The notes beneath the pieces were generated by a model. It searched no databases and was not told where the DNA came from. It saw nothing but the letters and a program-made list of their open reading frames with translations. From CAISDA01 sp050258555 (GTDB taxonomy: Bacteria > Bacteroidota > Ignavibacteria > UBA10030 > UBA8401): a stretch of DNA of 24,943 nucleotides. Both the position numbers and the translations under genes were made by a program. Shown piece after piece: positions 1 through 6,847 of this stretch (positions are counted from its first letter, which is position 1; the number at the start of each line of letters is the position of its first letter). The stretch is from NCBI GenBank assembly GCA_050258555.1, contig JBLMZA010000157.1, positions 1-24,943 on the forward strand, given 5' to 3'.

Positions 1-823
1 GGAAGTCTCCGCTTGCTCCTGAGATGCCGTACAGGCCGCCCTTCGACATGAGGATGGAGCGCGCCTCGCCGATCGAGAGGTTTTCCTTTTCCATCAGATA
101 CAAGAGCGCATAGGCGTCCAGGTCGCCCACCCGTTTCGCATTGAGCAGTCCGCTTTGCGGACTCATGCCCATCGACGTATCGATCGAGCGTCCGTCCCTG
201 ATCGCGCAGACCGACGAGCTCCCGCCGAGGTGGCAGGAAATCACGCGGCGTGCGCCGAAGAGCTCCTTCGCTTTCATGCCGATGAAGCGGTGCGAGGCGC
301 CGTGGAAGCCGTATTTGCGGATGCCGTGCTTCTCGTAATATTCATACGGGATGCCGTAGAGATACGCCTCCGGGGGAATCTCCCGATGGAACGCCGTCTC
401 GAACAGCCCGATGAGCGGAGTATCGGCGAGCAGCTTCTGAAAGACCGAGATCGCCGTGATGTAGACATCGGTATGCACCGGAGCCAGCGGGCGGTACTGC
501 TCCATCGCCTCGAGCACTTCGCCTGTCAGTTCGACGCATCCTGTGACGCCTTTGGCGTGCACGGTCTTGAAACCCACCGCGGCGACATCGCCGATCGCAT
601 AGCGTTCTTTGAGCGTTTCAAGCGTCAGGTTCACAGCGGCGTAGTAATCGGGGATCGCACGCTTCACCGTGCACTTCGATTCGGATCCGAATGCGTAAGA
701 GAACACGCCTTCGGCATCGCCGATGCGCTCGACCGTCGCCTGAAACAGGACGGTCATCGAGGGGGCGTCGTACAGCTTGCACTTGTATGAAGTGCTTCCG
801 GGATTCGCAATCAGGATGTTCAT
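1..823 (-). CDS. ackA: Acetate kinase (BMC-associated), C-terminus cut by window start
   Basis: The final enzyme of the compartment pathway, expected to turn acyl-phosphate plus ADP into carboxylate plus ATP. The reading frame is open from an ATG at 823 to the window edge, giving 274 residues of a family usually near 400. Visible ASKHA-kinase motifs are the N-terminal NPGSTSYK phosphate loop, FHGASHRFIG, CHLGGSSSV and DTSMGMSPQSGL. FHGASHR and DTSMG are acetate-kinase type. The N-terminal NPGSTS is more like butyrate kinases than the usual NAGSSS, so the natural substrate may not be acetyl-phosphate; in fucose/rhamnose compartments lactyl-phosphate is plausible. The start lies five bases after the aldolase stop, so it is the distal gene of the BMC operon and probably translationally coupled. 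The recognisable motifs make the family assignment firm; the substrate is inferred. Confidence 0.9.
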   Translation of the reverse strand, partial: MNILIANPGSTSYKCKLYDAPSMTVLFQATVERIGDAEGVFSYAFGSESKCTVKRAIPDYYAAVNLTLETLKERYAIGDVAAVGFKTVHAKGVTGCVELTGEVLEAMEQYRPLAPVHTDVYITAISVFQKLLADTPLIGLFETAFHREIPPEAYLYGIPYEYYEKHGIRKYGFHGASHRFIGMKAKELFGARRVISCHLGGSSSVCAIRDGRSIDTSMGMSPQSGLLNAKRVGDLDAYALLYLMEKENLSIGEARSILMSKGGLYGISGASGDF

Positions 824-828
824 CGGCG

Positions 829-1626
829 TCAGTGTTTTGAGATCTTTGCCATCACGCGTTCGGTAATTTCACGGATCATCTGGTCTGAGACTCCCTCCGC
901 TTTCTTCGTGCCGGAGCATCCGCACGACGGCGCATCGCTTCCGGGCATCGGCGTGGCATCGCATGTGGCGACGCGTCCGGGAAGATTGAAGCGTCCGCGG
1001 AGGTCCATGAGCCGGTCGCGTTCATATTCGGGAAGCACGTTCATGTTTCCGAGCTGCATCGCCTTCCAGACGATCGATGCCGTGTGTTCGAGCGTCTCCA
1101 TCTTATGATACGCATTCACAAGATCGCTGCCAAGCGCGAGTGCGCCGTGGTTTTCGAGCAGGATCGCATCCGAGTTTTTGATATGCTCGCGGATGGCATC
1201 GGGAATTTCCATCGTCGACGGCAGTCCGTACTTCGCCGTGGGCACCGAGCCCAGCACGATGATCGCCTCGGGCAGCACGCATTTGTTGAGCGGTATTCCG
1301 GCCACGGCAAAGCTCGTCGCATACTGCGGATGGGCATGCACCACGGCATTCACATCCGGACGCTCCTTGTAGACCTCGAAATGCATCTTCGCCTCGCTTG
1401 AGGGACGGTATTTCGGATTGCCGGAGATGACCTTGCCGTTGATGTCGACCTTGATGATCATGTCCGTGTCCATGAAGCCCTTGCTCACGCCCGTGGGCGT
1501 GGTCAGGATCTCGCGATCGTTGAGCTTGATGGTGATGTTGCCGTCGTTCGAGGCGACATAGCCGCGCTGCCAGATGCGTTTGCCGATCTCAACGATCAGT
1601 TTTTTCAGTTCCCATTCGCTTGTCAT
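829..1626 (-). CDS. Class II aldolase (L-fuculose-1-phosphate aldolase type) with C-terminal encapsulation helix
   Basis: Likely signature enzyme of the microcompartment. Class II aldolases of this family cleave L-fuculose-1-phosphate or L-rhamnulose-1-phosphate to dihydroxyacetone phosphate and L-lactaldehyde, using Zn2+. The 265-residue protein has the metal ligands His97 and His99 (HAHPQ) and His160 (ENHGAL), and the catalytic Glu78 (SSEAKMHFE). The catalytic domain ends near residue 220. It is followed by a linker (about 222-246) rich in Pro/Gly/Ser with CGC at 235-237, then an amphipathic helix (about 247-263, SDQMIREITERVMAKI) of the kind that directs cargo into BMC shells. Planctomycetal BMC aldolases are known to carry a similar extension. 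It sits between pduT and ackA with a 21-base upstream gap; the likely ribosome site is AAAGG. The exact sugar phosphate cannot be read from the sequence. Confidence 0.88.
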   Translation of the reverse strand: MTSEWELKKLIVEIGKRIWQRGYVASNDGNITIKLNDREILTTPTGVSKGFMDTDMIIKVDINGKVISGNPKYRPSSEAKMHFEVYKERPDVNAVVHAHPQYATSFAVAGIPLNKCVLPEAIIVLGSVPTAKYGLPSTMEIPDAIREHIKNSDAILLENHGALALGSDLVNAYHKMETLEHTASIVWKAMQLGNMNVLPEYERDRLMDLRGRFNLPGRVATCDATPMPGSDAPSCGCSGTKKAEGVSDQMIREITERVMAKISKH

Positions 1627-1647
1627 TGTAGTTCAGCCTTTCGTCGT

Positions 1648-2217
1648 TTATATAAGTTCTCTGAGCACTTCGGGATGCGGATTCTTCAGGATGACCGATC
1701 CGGCGAGCATGCCGTCCTGTTTGACATACTCTACCGCCTTCATCGACGCCGCTTCGAGCGCATCGATCGCGCCGGTGAAGACGGCGAATCCCTTGCCGCC
1801 CACGGCCATTGCCGCATGGATGCGCATGATCTCGATCTCCGCTTCCTTCACCGCAATATCGGCCGCCTTGATCGCCGATGCGACGGAAAACGTTTCGATG
1901 ATGAGCGCCGCTTCGGTTTTCTTCGCGTTGAAGATCTGCAGGGGCGCCGTGCCGGCAAGAGCCGGGAAAATGCGCGGATCGACATTCGCCATCGATGTGC
2001 AGTTCACAACGGCGAATCCTCCGGCTTCCTTTGCCGTCTCGAGCGCGATTCCGATATCGGCCGCCGCTCCCCGCACCGCAATGAGATATTTTCCCGAGCA
2101 GATCGTGCGGGCGATGAGCTTTTCCACATCGGCGGATTTCAGCACTTCATCCTGCACATAGAATCCCTTGTAGATGCTCGCCAGTTCGATAATGCCGATC
2201 GAATTCCTGTTTGCCAT
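1648..2217 (-). CDS. pduT: Tandem-domain BMC shell protein (BMC-T), PduT-like with pore Cys
   Basis: Trimeric shell protein of 189 residues made of two fused BMC domains (about 1-92 and 95-185). It matches PduT along its length, including the RTICSGKYL segment. Cys40 there aligns with the PduT pore cysteine that binds a [4Fe-4S] cluster at the threefold axis. The start at MANRNSIGII was chosen because the upstream in-frame extension has no BMC character; it follows the pduS stop by four bases. Next to a PduS homologue this suggests an electron path through the shell, as proposed for the propanediol compartment. The N-terminal residues nearly repeat those of BMC-H1 (MANRNAIGIL), but the codons differ. 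The family is clear; the Fe-S cluster is inferred from one conserved Cys. Confidence 0.92.
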   Translation of the reverse strand: MANRNSIGIIELASIYKGFYVQDEVLKSADVEKLIARTICSGKYLIAVRGAAADIGIALETAKEAGGFAVVNCTSMANVDPRIFPALAGTAPLQIFNAKKTEAALIIETFSVASAIKAADIAVKEAEIEIMRIHAAMAVGGKGFAVFTGAIDALEAASMKAVEYVKQDGMLAGSVILKNPHPEVLRELI

Positions 2218-2221
2218 TCTC

Positions 2222-3520
2222 TTACATCCTCTGTATGATGATATGCCTGGCGTCGACCGAACGGACGCGTCCGGCGACGGAGGCATGCACAAATGCCGAG
2301 ACCGCCGCGCCCGGCTGTGCGATCACGTCCCCGCGCGAGACCGTCATGCCTTCCGCGACGACCGGGAGGGCGGGAGCCCCCGTGTGCTGATCGAGGGGGA
2401 TGCGCACCTCGCTGCCGCTGAAGACAACGTCCTTCAGCGCCCCCTCGGCCTCGTATCGGACGACGTCGAGGCGCTGCATGAGTTTCTGCGTGGGCGTTTT
2501 CCTGTATTCGTACATGGGATGATCCGGCTGCGGCAGGCCGCTCCATTGAAGCTTCTGTTCGCGCGCAAGACGTTTTTCGATGACCGTTGCGCCGCGCGGA
2601 TCGAGTCCCTCGGGACACGAATACATCGTGCAGAGGTTGCATTCGCAGCACGAAAAGTTACCGGCGAAGAGCATCGGCTCCTCCTCGCGCGAGAACATGC
2701 GGTTGCGCATGGCGATCTCGGGCCGGACCGGCTGGCCCAGAAGATAGCGCGGACACAGTTCGGTGCAGAACGAGCACTGGTCGCACGACGCCTTGGCGAT
2801 GCGTACGGTATCATGGTCCGTGGCAAACCGCCGGTACATCGTGACGCAGTGATGATCGTCCGGCAGCACGATCAGCGCGCCGGTGCGCTTCGAGACGGGC
2901 ACGGAGAGATCCGCTTCGAGCCTTCCCATCATGAGTCCGCCCGAGCGCACGGCATAGTTCGAAGCGGTGACGGTGAAATGCGAGAGCACGTCGGCGTACG
3001 TCGTGCCGATGGGCACGCGCAGCGTGGCGGGTTCCGTGACCGCCCCGGCGACCGAGATGAACTTCTCCGTCACCGGCACGCCTGCGCCGATATTGTAAAG
3101 CGTCTCGACGTTCTGCACGACGCATCCGACCGAAATCGGAAGCGCTCCGGGCTGAACGATGCGGCGCGTCGTCATGTAGATCAGCGTCACTTCGTCGCCC
3201 GCGGGATACACATCCTCGAGCGGCATGAGTTCGATCCCCTTCGGAAGCATCCGACGCAGCAGCTCGATCTCATGATCGTGCTTCTCCTTGATGCCGATGA
3301 TGCCGCGCGGGGCGCCGGTCATTTCCATGACCATGCGCATGCCTTCAAGCACCGTATCGGCGTGGTGCAGCAGGATTTGCATATCCTTATGCAGCAGCGG
3401 CTCGCATTCGGCCGCATTCATGATCACCGTGTCCGGCTTCGACTGCAGCTTGATGTGCGTCGGGAATCCGGCGCCTCCGGCGCCGATGATGCCGCATTGC
3501 CTGATGTCGTCGAGCGTCAT
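2222..3520 (-). CDS. pduS: PduS-like flavin/Fe-S oxidoreductase (RnfC-type)
   Basis: 432-residue homologue of PduS, the cobalamin reductase of propanediol compartments, built on an RnfC-type flavin/NADH-binding core. GAGGAGFPTH (13-22) is the glycine-rich motif, and NAAECEPLL (35-43) and VYPAGDE (104-110) are typical of the family. Two ferredoxin-like cluster motifs are visible: Cys246, 249, 252 and 256 (CDQCSFCTELCP), and Cys291, 294, 297 and 302 (CCECNLCTMYSCP), with an extra adjacent Cys292. The C-terminus has a sandwich/barrel-hybrid-like segment (SVAGRVRSV). The ATG at 3520 overlaps the upstream BMC-P stop by four bases (ATGA), so it is translationally coupled. No B12-dependent enzyme is visible, so its role here is more likely NADH oxidation or electron transfer with PduT than cobalamin reduction; that role is inference. 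Confidence 0.92.
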   Translation of the reverse strand: MTLDDIRQCGIIGAGGAGFPTHIKLQSKPDTVIMNAAECEPLLHKDMQILLHHADTVLEGMRMVMEMTGAPRGIIGIKEKHDHEIELLRRMLPKGIELMPLEDVYPAGDEVTLIYMTTRRIVQPGALPISVGCVVQNVETLYNIGAGVPVTEKFISVAGAVTEPATLRVPIGTTYADVLSHFTVTASNYAVRSGGLMMGRLEADLSVPVSKRTGALIVLPDDHHCVTMYRRFATDHDTVRIAKASCDQCSFCTELCPRYLLGQPVRPEIAMRNRMFSREEEPMLFAGNFSCCECNLCTMYSCPEGLDPRGATVIEKRLAREQKLQWSGLPQPDHPMYEYRKTPTQKLMQRLDVVRYEAEGALKDVVFSGSEVRIPLDQHTGAPALPVVAEGMTVSRGDVIAQPGAAVSAFVHASVAGRVRSVDARHIIIQRM

Positions 3521-3795
3521 GCCTCTTCCCTCCAGTCGATCGAATCGACGATCGCCATGATGAGCGTGCGGATCGGCGCCTGTTCGAGTCCGAAGACGGC
3601 CGATGCCGCGCCGGGCGCGCCGCCGCAGACGACCGTGTCGCCCCTGCCGGCGCCGACGTAATCGACGGCGATCCATTCCTCACCCGCATCGCTGCCGTCG
3701 GGATTGACGGAGCGCACCAGGTAGAGCGATCGCCCGGCGTACGCGTCGTGCTTGTGCGTCGAGGTCACCCGCTGTATGATCCGTGCAAGAAACAT
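3517..3795 (-). CDS. BMC-P pentameric shell protein (EutN/CcmL family), fourth in operon order
   Basis: 92-residue EutN/CcmL-family vertex protein. Such pentamers cap the twelve corners of the shell. The N-terminal strand MFLARIIQRVTSTHKH and the core VDYVGAGRGDTVV followed by ASAVFG are family features; the C-terminal strand is LIMAIVDSIDWREEA. It follows the preceding BMC-P by five bases and overlaps pduS by four (ATGA). It lacks the SSAR segment seen in two of the paralogues, having GAASAVFG instead, so the subunit faces are not identical between paralogues. Codon and base use do not stand out from the neighbours. The family assignment is secure from length and the GAG.GD motif; what distinguishes it functionally from the other three pentamer genes is unknown. 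Confidence 0.9.
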   Translation of the reverse strand: MFLARIIQRVTSTHKHDAYAGRSLYLVRSVNPDGSDAGEEWIAVDYVGAGRGDTVVCGGAPGAASAVFGLEQAPIRTLIMAIVDSIDWREEA

Positions 3796-3800
3796 AGGCG

Positions 3801-4079
3801 CTATTTCACCTCGTGCGTGATCTGCGCGCCTTCGACGATCGCCATGATGACGGCATCGACCGGAGCATTCTTCGTTTCCTCGGTCATGCGAGCGGACGAT
3901 CCGTACGTCACGAGCACGAGGCTGCCCTCGCCCGCGCCGACGGCGTCGACGGCGACGTGATAGGATCCCTGCGGCCGCCCGTCCTGGTCGGTTTCACGGC
4001 ACAAGAGCAGCCGCTTGCCGGCAAGGTTCGGATCTTTCACGGTCGAGACGACCGTGCCGACGACCTTCGCGAAGATCAT
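3801..4079 (-). CDS. BMC-P pentameric shell protein (EutN/CcmL family), third in operon order
   Basis: 92-residue vertex pentamer subunit. It begins MIFAKVVGTVVSTVKD, the classic CcmL/EutN opening strand, followed by LAGKRLLLCRE, then VDAVGAGEGSLVLVTYGSSARMT and the closing IMAIVEGAQI. This is the most canonical of the four pentamer genes and closest to textbook CcmL/EutN/PduN. Its ATG (4079) overlaps the stop of BMC-H1 by four bases (ATGA), so hexamer and pentamer production are probably coupled at translation. The stop TAG is five bases before the next BMC-P start. Nothing is truncated or frameshifted. Confidence 0.93.
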   Translation of the reverse strand: MIFAKVVGTVVSTVKDPNLAGKRLLLCRETDQDGRPQGSYHVAVDAVGAGEGSLVLVTYGSSARMTEETKNAPVDAVIMAIVEGAQITHEVK

Positions 4080-4366
4080 ACGGATGCCGACTGTTGTGTG
4101 AACATCGATTCGAGTTCTTCGACCGGACGCGGGATGATCACCTGCGAAATGACTTCTCCGACCGACTGCGCGGCTTCGGCGCCCGCTTCCAGCGCCGAGC
4201 GCACGGCGGCGACGTCGCCTTCAACGGTGAAAGAGACGTATGCGCTGCCGACCTGGCGCCATTCCACCAGTTCGACGCTTGCCGATTTCAGCGCGGCATC
4301 GGCTCCCTGCACAAGCGCCGAGAAGCCTTTGGTCTCGAGTATACCGATTGCATTTCTGTTGGCCAT
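4076..4366 (-). CDS. BMC-H hexameric shell protein H1
   Basis: 96-residue single-domain BMC shell protein (PduA/EutM/CcmK family) that forms facet hexamers. Start MANRNAIGILETKGF was chosen because AGAGGAAAAACA lies just upstream and the longer in-frame extension is not BMC-like. The family pattern ADAALKSASVELVEW is followed by the pore-loop region QVGSAYVSFTVEGDVAAV. The pore loop VGSAY has a tyrosine one residue after the usual GSG turn, unlike the GGGR loop of H2. The C-terminus (ELESMFTQQSASV) is short. It overlaps the downstream BMC-P by four bases and is separated by 37 bases from H2. Membership is certain; pore selectivity cannot be read directly. Confidence 0.93.
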   Translation of the reverse strand: MANRNAIGILETKGFSALVQGADAALKSASVELVEWRQVGSAYVSFTVEGDVAAVRSALEAGAEAAQSVGEVISQVIIPRPVEELESMFTQQSASV

Positions 4367-4403
4367 TGTTTTTCCTCTTGAAATAATTCTCTGTGCGTTC
4401 AAT

Positions 4404-4694
4404 TTATTTTGCCGCCGCCATTGCTGCGATCGGGAATTTCGGGCTGAGCTTATCGGACGGACGCGGGATGACGGTCGACGATTCGACGCCGCCCACACGC
4501 TTTGCCGCCTGCACGCCGGCATCGACAGCCGCCTTCACCGCCGCCACATCGCCGCGGATGATCACGGCCACGCGGCCGCCGCCCACCTTGATCCACTTGC
4601 CAAGGGACACATTCGCCGATTTCACCGCCGCATCGGCCGCCTGCATTGCCGGCGTGAAGCCGGTCGTTTCGATGACACCCAGTGCTTCCACCAT
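4404..4694 (-). CDS. BMC-H hexameric shell protein H2
   Basis: 96-residue single-domain BMC protein, closest of the three to PduA-type hexamers. It starts MVEALGVIETTGFTPAM, continues ADAAVKSANVSLGKW and has the pore region KVGGGRVAVIIRGDVAAV. The pore loop is GGGR, with lysine before it as in PduA (KVGSGL). An Ala/Pro-rich tail follows the domain (KFPIAAMAAAK). Its ATG comes one base after the H3 stop (TAA C ATG), so the two are tightly coupled. As the most canonical hexamer it may make the bulk of the facets, but relative expression is not visible in sequence. Confidence 0.94.
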   Translation of the reverse strand: MVEALGVIETTGFTPAMQAADAAVKSANVSLGKWIKVGGGRVAVIIRGDVAAVKAAVDAGVQAAKRVGGVESSTVIPRPSDKLSPKFPIAAMAAAK

Positions 4695-4695
4695 G

Positions 4696-4983
4696 TTATT
4701 TTCCCTCCTTTGCGATACCGATCAGGTTGAACACATCCTCGTGCGCCGACGGGATGATATTGACGCTTGCGAGCTCGCCGACTTTGCCGGCGGCGTCTGC
4801 GCCCGCTTCGACAGAGGAACGGACGGCGCCGACTTCTCCGCGCACGAGCACGGCGACGTAGGCTCCGCCCACTTCGATGCGTTTCACAAATTCGACGTTC
4901 GCGGTCTTAAGCATCGCATCAAGGGCATGCACTGCCCCCGTGTTGCCGCGCGTCTCGACAAATCCCAAAGCTGATCCGGACAT
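4696..4983 (-). CDS. BMC-H hexameric shell protein H3
   Basis: 95-residue single-domain BMC protein starting MSGSALGFVETRGNTGAV, with LDAMLKTANVEFVKR and the pore region EVGGAYVAVLVRGEVGAV. Two starts are possible. An ATG at 5040 overlaps the upstream BMC-P stop (ATGA) and would add 19 basic, Thr/Asn-rich residues. The ATG at 4983 is preceded by AAGGAG at good spacing and begins directly with the BMC fold, so it is preferred. The pore loop GGAY differs from H2 and resembles H1. The C-terminal segment AHEDVFNLIGIAKEGK extends past the usual IPRPH motif, which here reads IPSAHED. The three hexamer genes stand in tandem, as is common for duplicated shell genes. Confidence 0.92.
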   Translation of the reverse strand: MSGSALGFVETRGNTGAVHALDAMLKTANVEFVKRIEVGGAYVAVLVRGEVGAVRSSVEAGADAAGKVGELASVNIIPSAHEDVFNLIGIAKEGK

Positions 4984-5036
4984 TGGTACACTCCTTCGAT
5001 TGTTTGTAGTGGCCGTTGATATTGATTTTTTTCGTT

Positions 5037-5300
5037 TCATGAGAGTTCATCCACAAGACCGACGATGCTCGCGTTGACCGGAGCGCGCCCTGATGCGAAT
5101 GCCGCCGCGGCATCGGTGCTCGTCACATAGACGACCATTGCGCCCGGTGCACCGATGTTCTTCGGGTCGGCGGCAACCAGCACGCCGCCCGCTTTGCGGC
5201 CGGCGCTGGTGAGCGGCTGAATGATCTGCATCGGGCAGGCGGCCGTTTCAGGCGCGGCGTTCGATGTCCAGACGTTTCCGATGACGATTCCAAATTTCAT
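5037..5300 (-). CDS. BMC-P pentameric shell protein (EutN/CcmL family), divergent, second in operon order
   Basis: 87-residue EutN/CcmL-family protein and the most divergent of the four. It opens MKFGIVIGNVWTSNAAPETA, has MQIIQPLTSAG, then LVAADPKNIGAPGAMVVYVTS and ends SIVGLVDELS. The usual VDAVGAG.GD is replaced by AADPKNIGAPG, and TDAAAAFASG stands where SSAR-type segments occur in two paralogues. Assignment rests on length, strand pattern, the terminal IVGLVDELS and its place in the operon. It starts 44 bases after the pduP stop with no strong ribosome site. Its divergence could mean a specialised vertex or an interaction with a particular cargo; that is speculation. Confidence 0.85.
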   Translation of the reverse strand: MKFGIVIGNVWTSNAAPETAACPMQIIQPLTSAGRKAGGVLVAADPKNIGAPGAMVVYVTSTDAAAAFASGRAPVNASIVGLVDELS

Positions 5301-5344
5301 GCGTATGTGATTGTGGTGTGGAGAAAAAGCGTCTTCGTCGCGCT

Positions 5345-6778
5345 TCAGGAAAAACGGAACGCCTTGTGCGCCATGATGCGCCGTTTGCGCACGAAGTTGA
5401 GCGGCGTGCAGATGCCTTCTCCCGTCGGCGTTGCGATGGTATGCGAGAAATATCCCTCTCCGAGATCTCCGCCGTTGCCTCGGAGCGTGCCGCCGTTGAT
5501 CGCATGCACGTCGCAGTCGAGCACGCGCGTGAAGCGTGTTGCGCGCGTGATGTCCTGCGAGAAGATGCTTGCCGTGTGACGGAATCCGTGCTCCGCCTTG
5601 AGCGACGCCTGCAATCCGTCCTCGAAATCGCGCACGCGCACCACCGGAATGCAGCAGGTCATCTGCTCGGCGATCACCCAGGGATCGTTCCGCTCCGTCT
5701 CTCCGAACAAGAGCGGAACCGATTCCGGCACATCCAGGCCGATCGAGCGGCCGAGCACGCGGGCGCTGCGTCCCACATGATCGCGGTCAATGAGCCAGTG
5801 ACGGCCGGAAAGCTTCAGCGCCTTCGAGCCCAGGTCCTTCATCTGCTGCGGCGTGAGCCGGTAGTTGCCCGCCTTCTGCATCTCGGCCATGAAGCGGTCG
5901 AAGACCGATTCGACGACGAAGATTTCCTTCTCGGCGATGCAGAGAATGTTGTTGTCGTAGCTGGCGCTCATCGTGATCTCGGCGGCAGCCAGTGCAAGAT
6001 CGGCCGTCTCGTCGATGAGCACCGGCGGATTGCCCGGACCGGCGGCGATGACTTTTTTCGGATAGGTCATTGCAAGATCGACCATCACCGGACCGCCGGT
6101 GACGGACAATAGCGACACCTTTTCATGTCCGAAGAGCTGCTTCGCCGTGTCCATTGTGGGCTCGGCGACGCAGGTGACGCAGTTTTTCGGCGCGCCGGCC
6201 TTCACCATGTACTGATTGGCCAACTGGATCACGCGCGCATTCACCCGCTTTGCCGACGGATGAGGATTGAACGCCACCGTGTTGCCGCCGGCCATCTGGA
6301 TGATGATATTGTTGACCATCGTCGGCCCCGGATGCGTGCTTGGCGTGATCGAGCCGATCACGCCGAACGGGGCGTATTCGTCGAGCGCGAGTCCGTTCTT
6401 TCCGGTCCATGCCTGCGGCTGAAGATAGTCGACGCCGGGACTGTGGACGGCGGCGTTCACGAACTTCGCCGTTTTGTGGTCGACGCGTCCCATGCCGGTT
6501 TCCTCGACCGTCATGCGCGCAAGCTCTTCCTTGTGGTCGAGCGCCATCTGACGCACCGCATCGGTAATCTTCTTCCGGCATTCGGCGCTGCGCTCCTTGT
6601 AGAGAAGGAAGGCTTCGTGCGCCGCCTCGACGGCGTCGTTCATCGAATCGAACACGCCCCAGTCGCCTTTATCGGACGGAGAGCCTGCGCTCTGCGTTCC
6701 GCTGCCGCCTGTCTGCGCGATCACGCTGCGGACGATATTCTGCACGAGCTCCTGCAACTGCGTTTCATTGATTTCCAC
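5345..6778 (-). CDS. pduP: CoA-acylating aldehyde dehydrogenase (PduP type) with N-terminal encapsulation helix
   Basis: 477-residue PduP/EutE-family enzyme. It oxidises an aldehyde with NAD+ and CoA to acyl-CoA; in an aldolase-type compartment the substrate would be lactaldehyde. Residues 4-22 (NETQLQELVQNIVRSVIAQ) form an amphipathic helix like the PduP targeting peptide, joined by a Gly/Ser linker (23-37) to the catalytic domain. ITPSTHPG (144-151), VTGGPVMV (226-233), AAGPGNPPVLID (245-256) and the catalytic Cys280 in SYDNNILCIAEK are seen. The C-terminal GYFSHTIATPTGEGI is typical of the family. The start is GTG at 6778; an in-frame TGA two codons upstream rules out a longer form. It lies between the small helix protein and a BMC-P. 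Confidence 0.95.
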   Translation of the reverse strand: MEINETQLQELVQNIVRSVIAQTGGSGTQSAGSPSDKGDWGVFDSMNDAVEAAHEAFLLYKERSAECRKKITDAVRQMALDHKEELARMTVEETGMGRVDHKTAKFVNAAVHSPGVDYLQPQAWTGKNGLALDEYAPFGVIGSITPSTHPGPTMVNNIIIQMAGGNTVAFNPHPSAKRVNARVIQLANQYMVKAGAPKNCVTCVAEPTMDTAKQLFGHEKVSLLSVTGGPVMVDLAMTYPKKVIAAGPGNPPVLIDETADLALAAAEITMSASYDNNILCIAEKEIFVVESVFDRFMAEMQKAGNYRLTPQQMKDLGSKALKLSGRHWLIDRDHVGRSARVLGRSIGLDVPESVPLLFGETERNDPWVIAEQMTCCIPVVRVRDFEDGLQASLKAEHGFRHTASIFSQDITRATRFTRVLDCDVHAINGGTLRGNGGDLGEGYFSHTIATPTGEGICTPLNFVRKRRIMAHKAFRFS

Positions 6779-6847
6779 GGTTCATCTCTGTGTTATGGTG
6801 TGATAGAATTTCTGTTGATGACGCGGGCGAAGCGTCCCTCCGCCCTT

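Noticed and set aside
155..790. Long plus-strand open frame of 211 codons opposite acetate kinase
   Set aside because: It is antisense to a gene with clear kinase motifs; its Arg/His/Asp-rich composition is typical of the opposite strand of GC-rich coding DNA.
2174..3661. 495-codon plus-strand open frame opposite pduS
   Set aside because: Antisense shadow of a gene with two cysteine cluster motifs; no ribosome site or domain is seen.
4984..5040. Possible 19-residue N-terminal extension of BMC-H3 from an ATGA overlap
   Set aside because: An AAGGAG ribosome site stands just before the internal ATG at 4983, and the extension is not BMC-like. It is kept only as an alternative.
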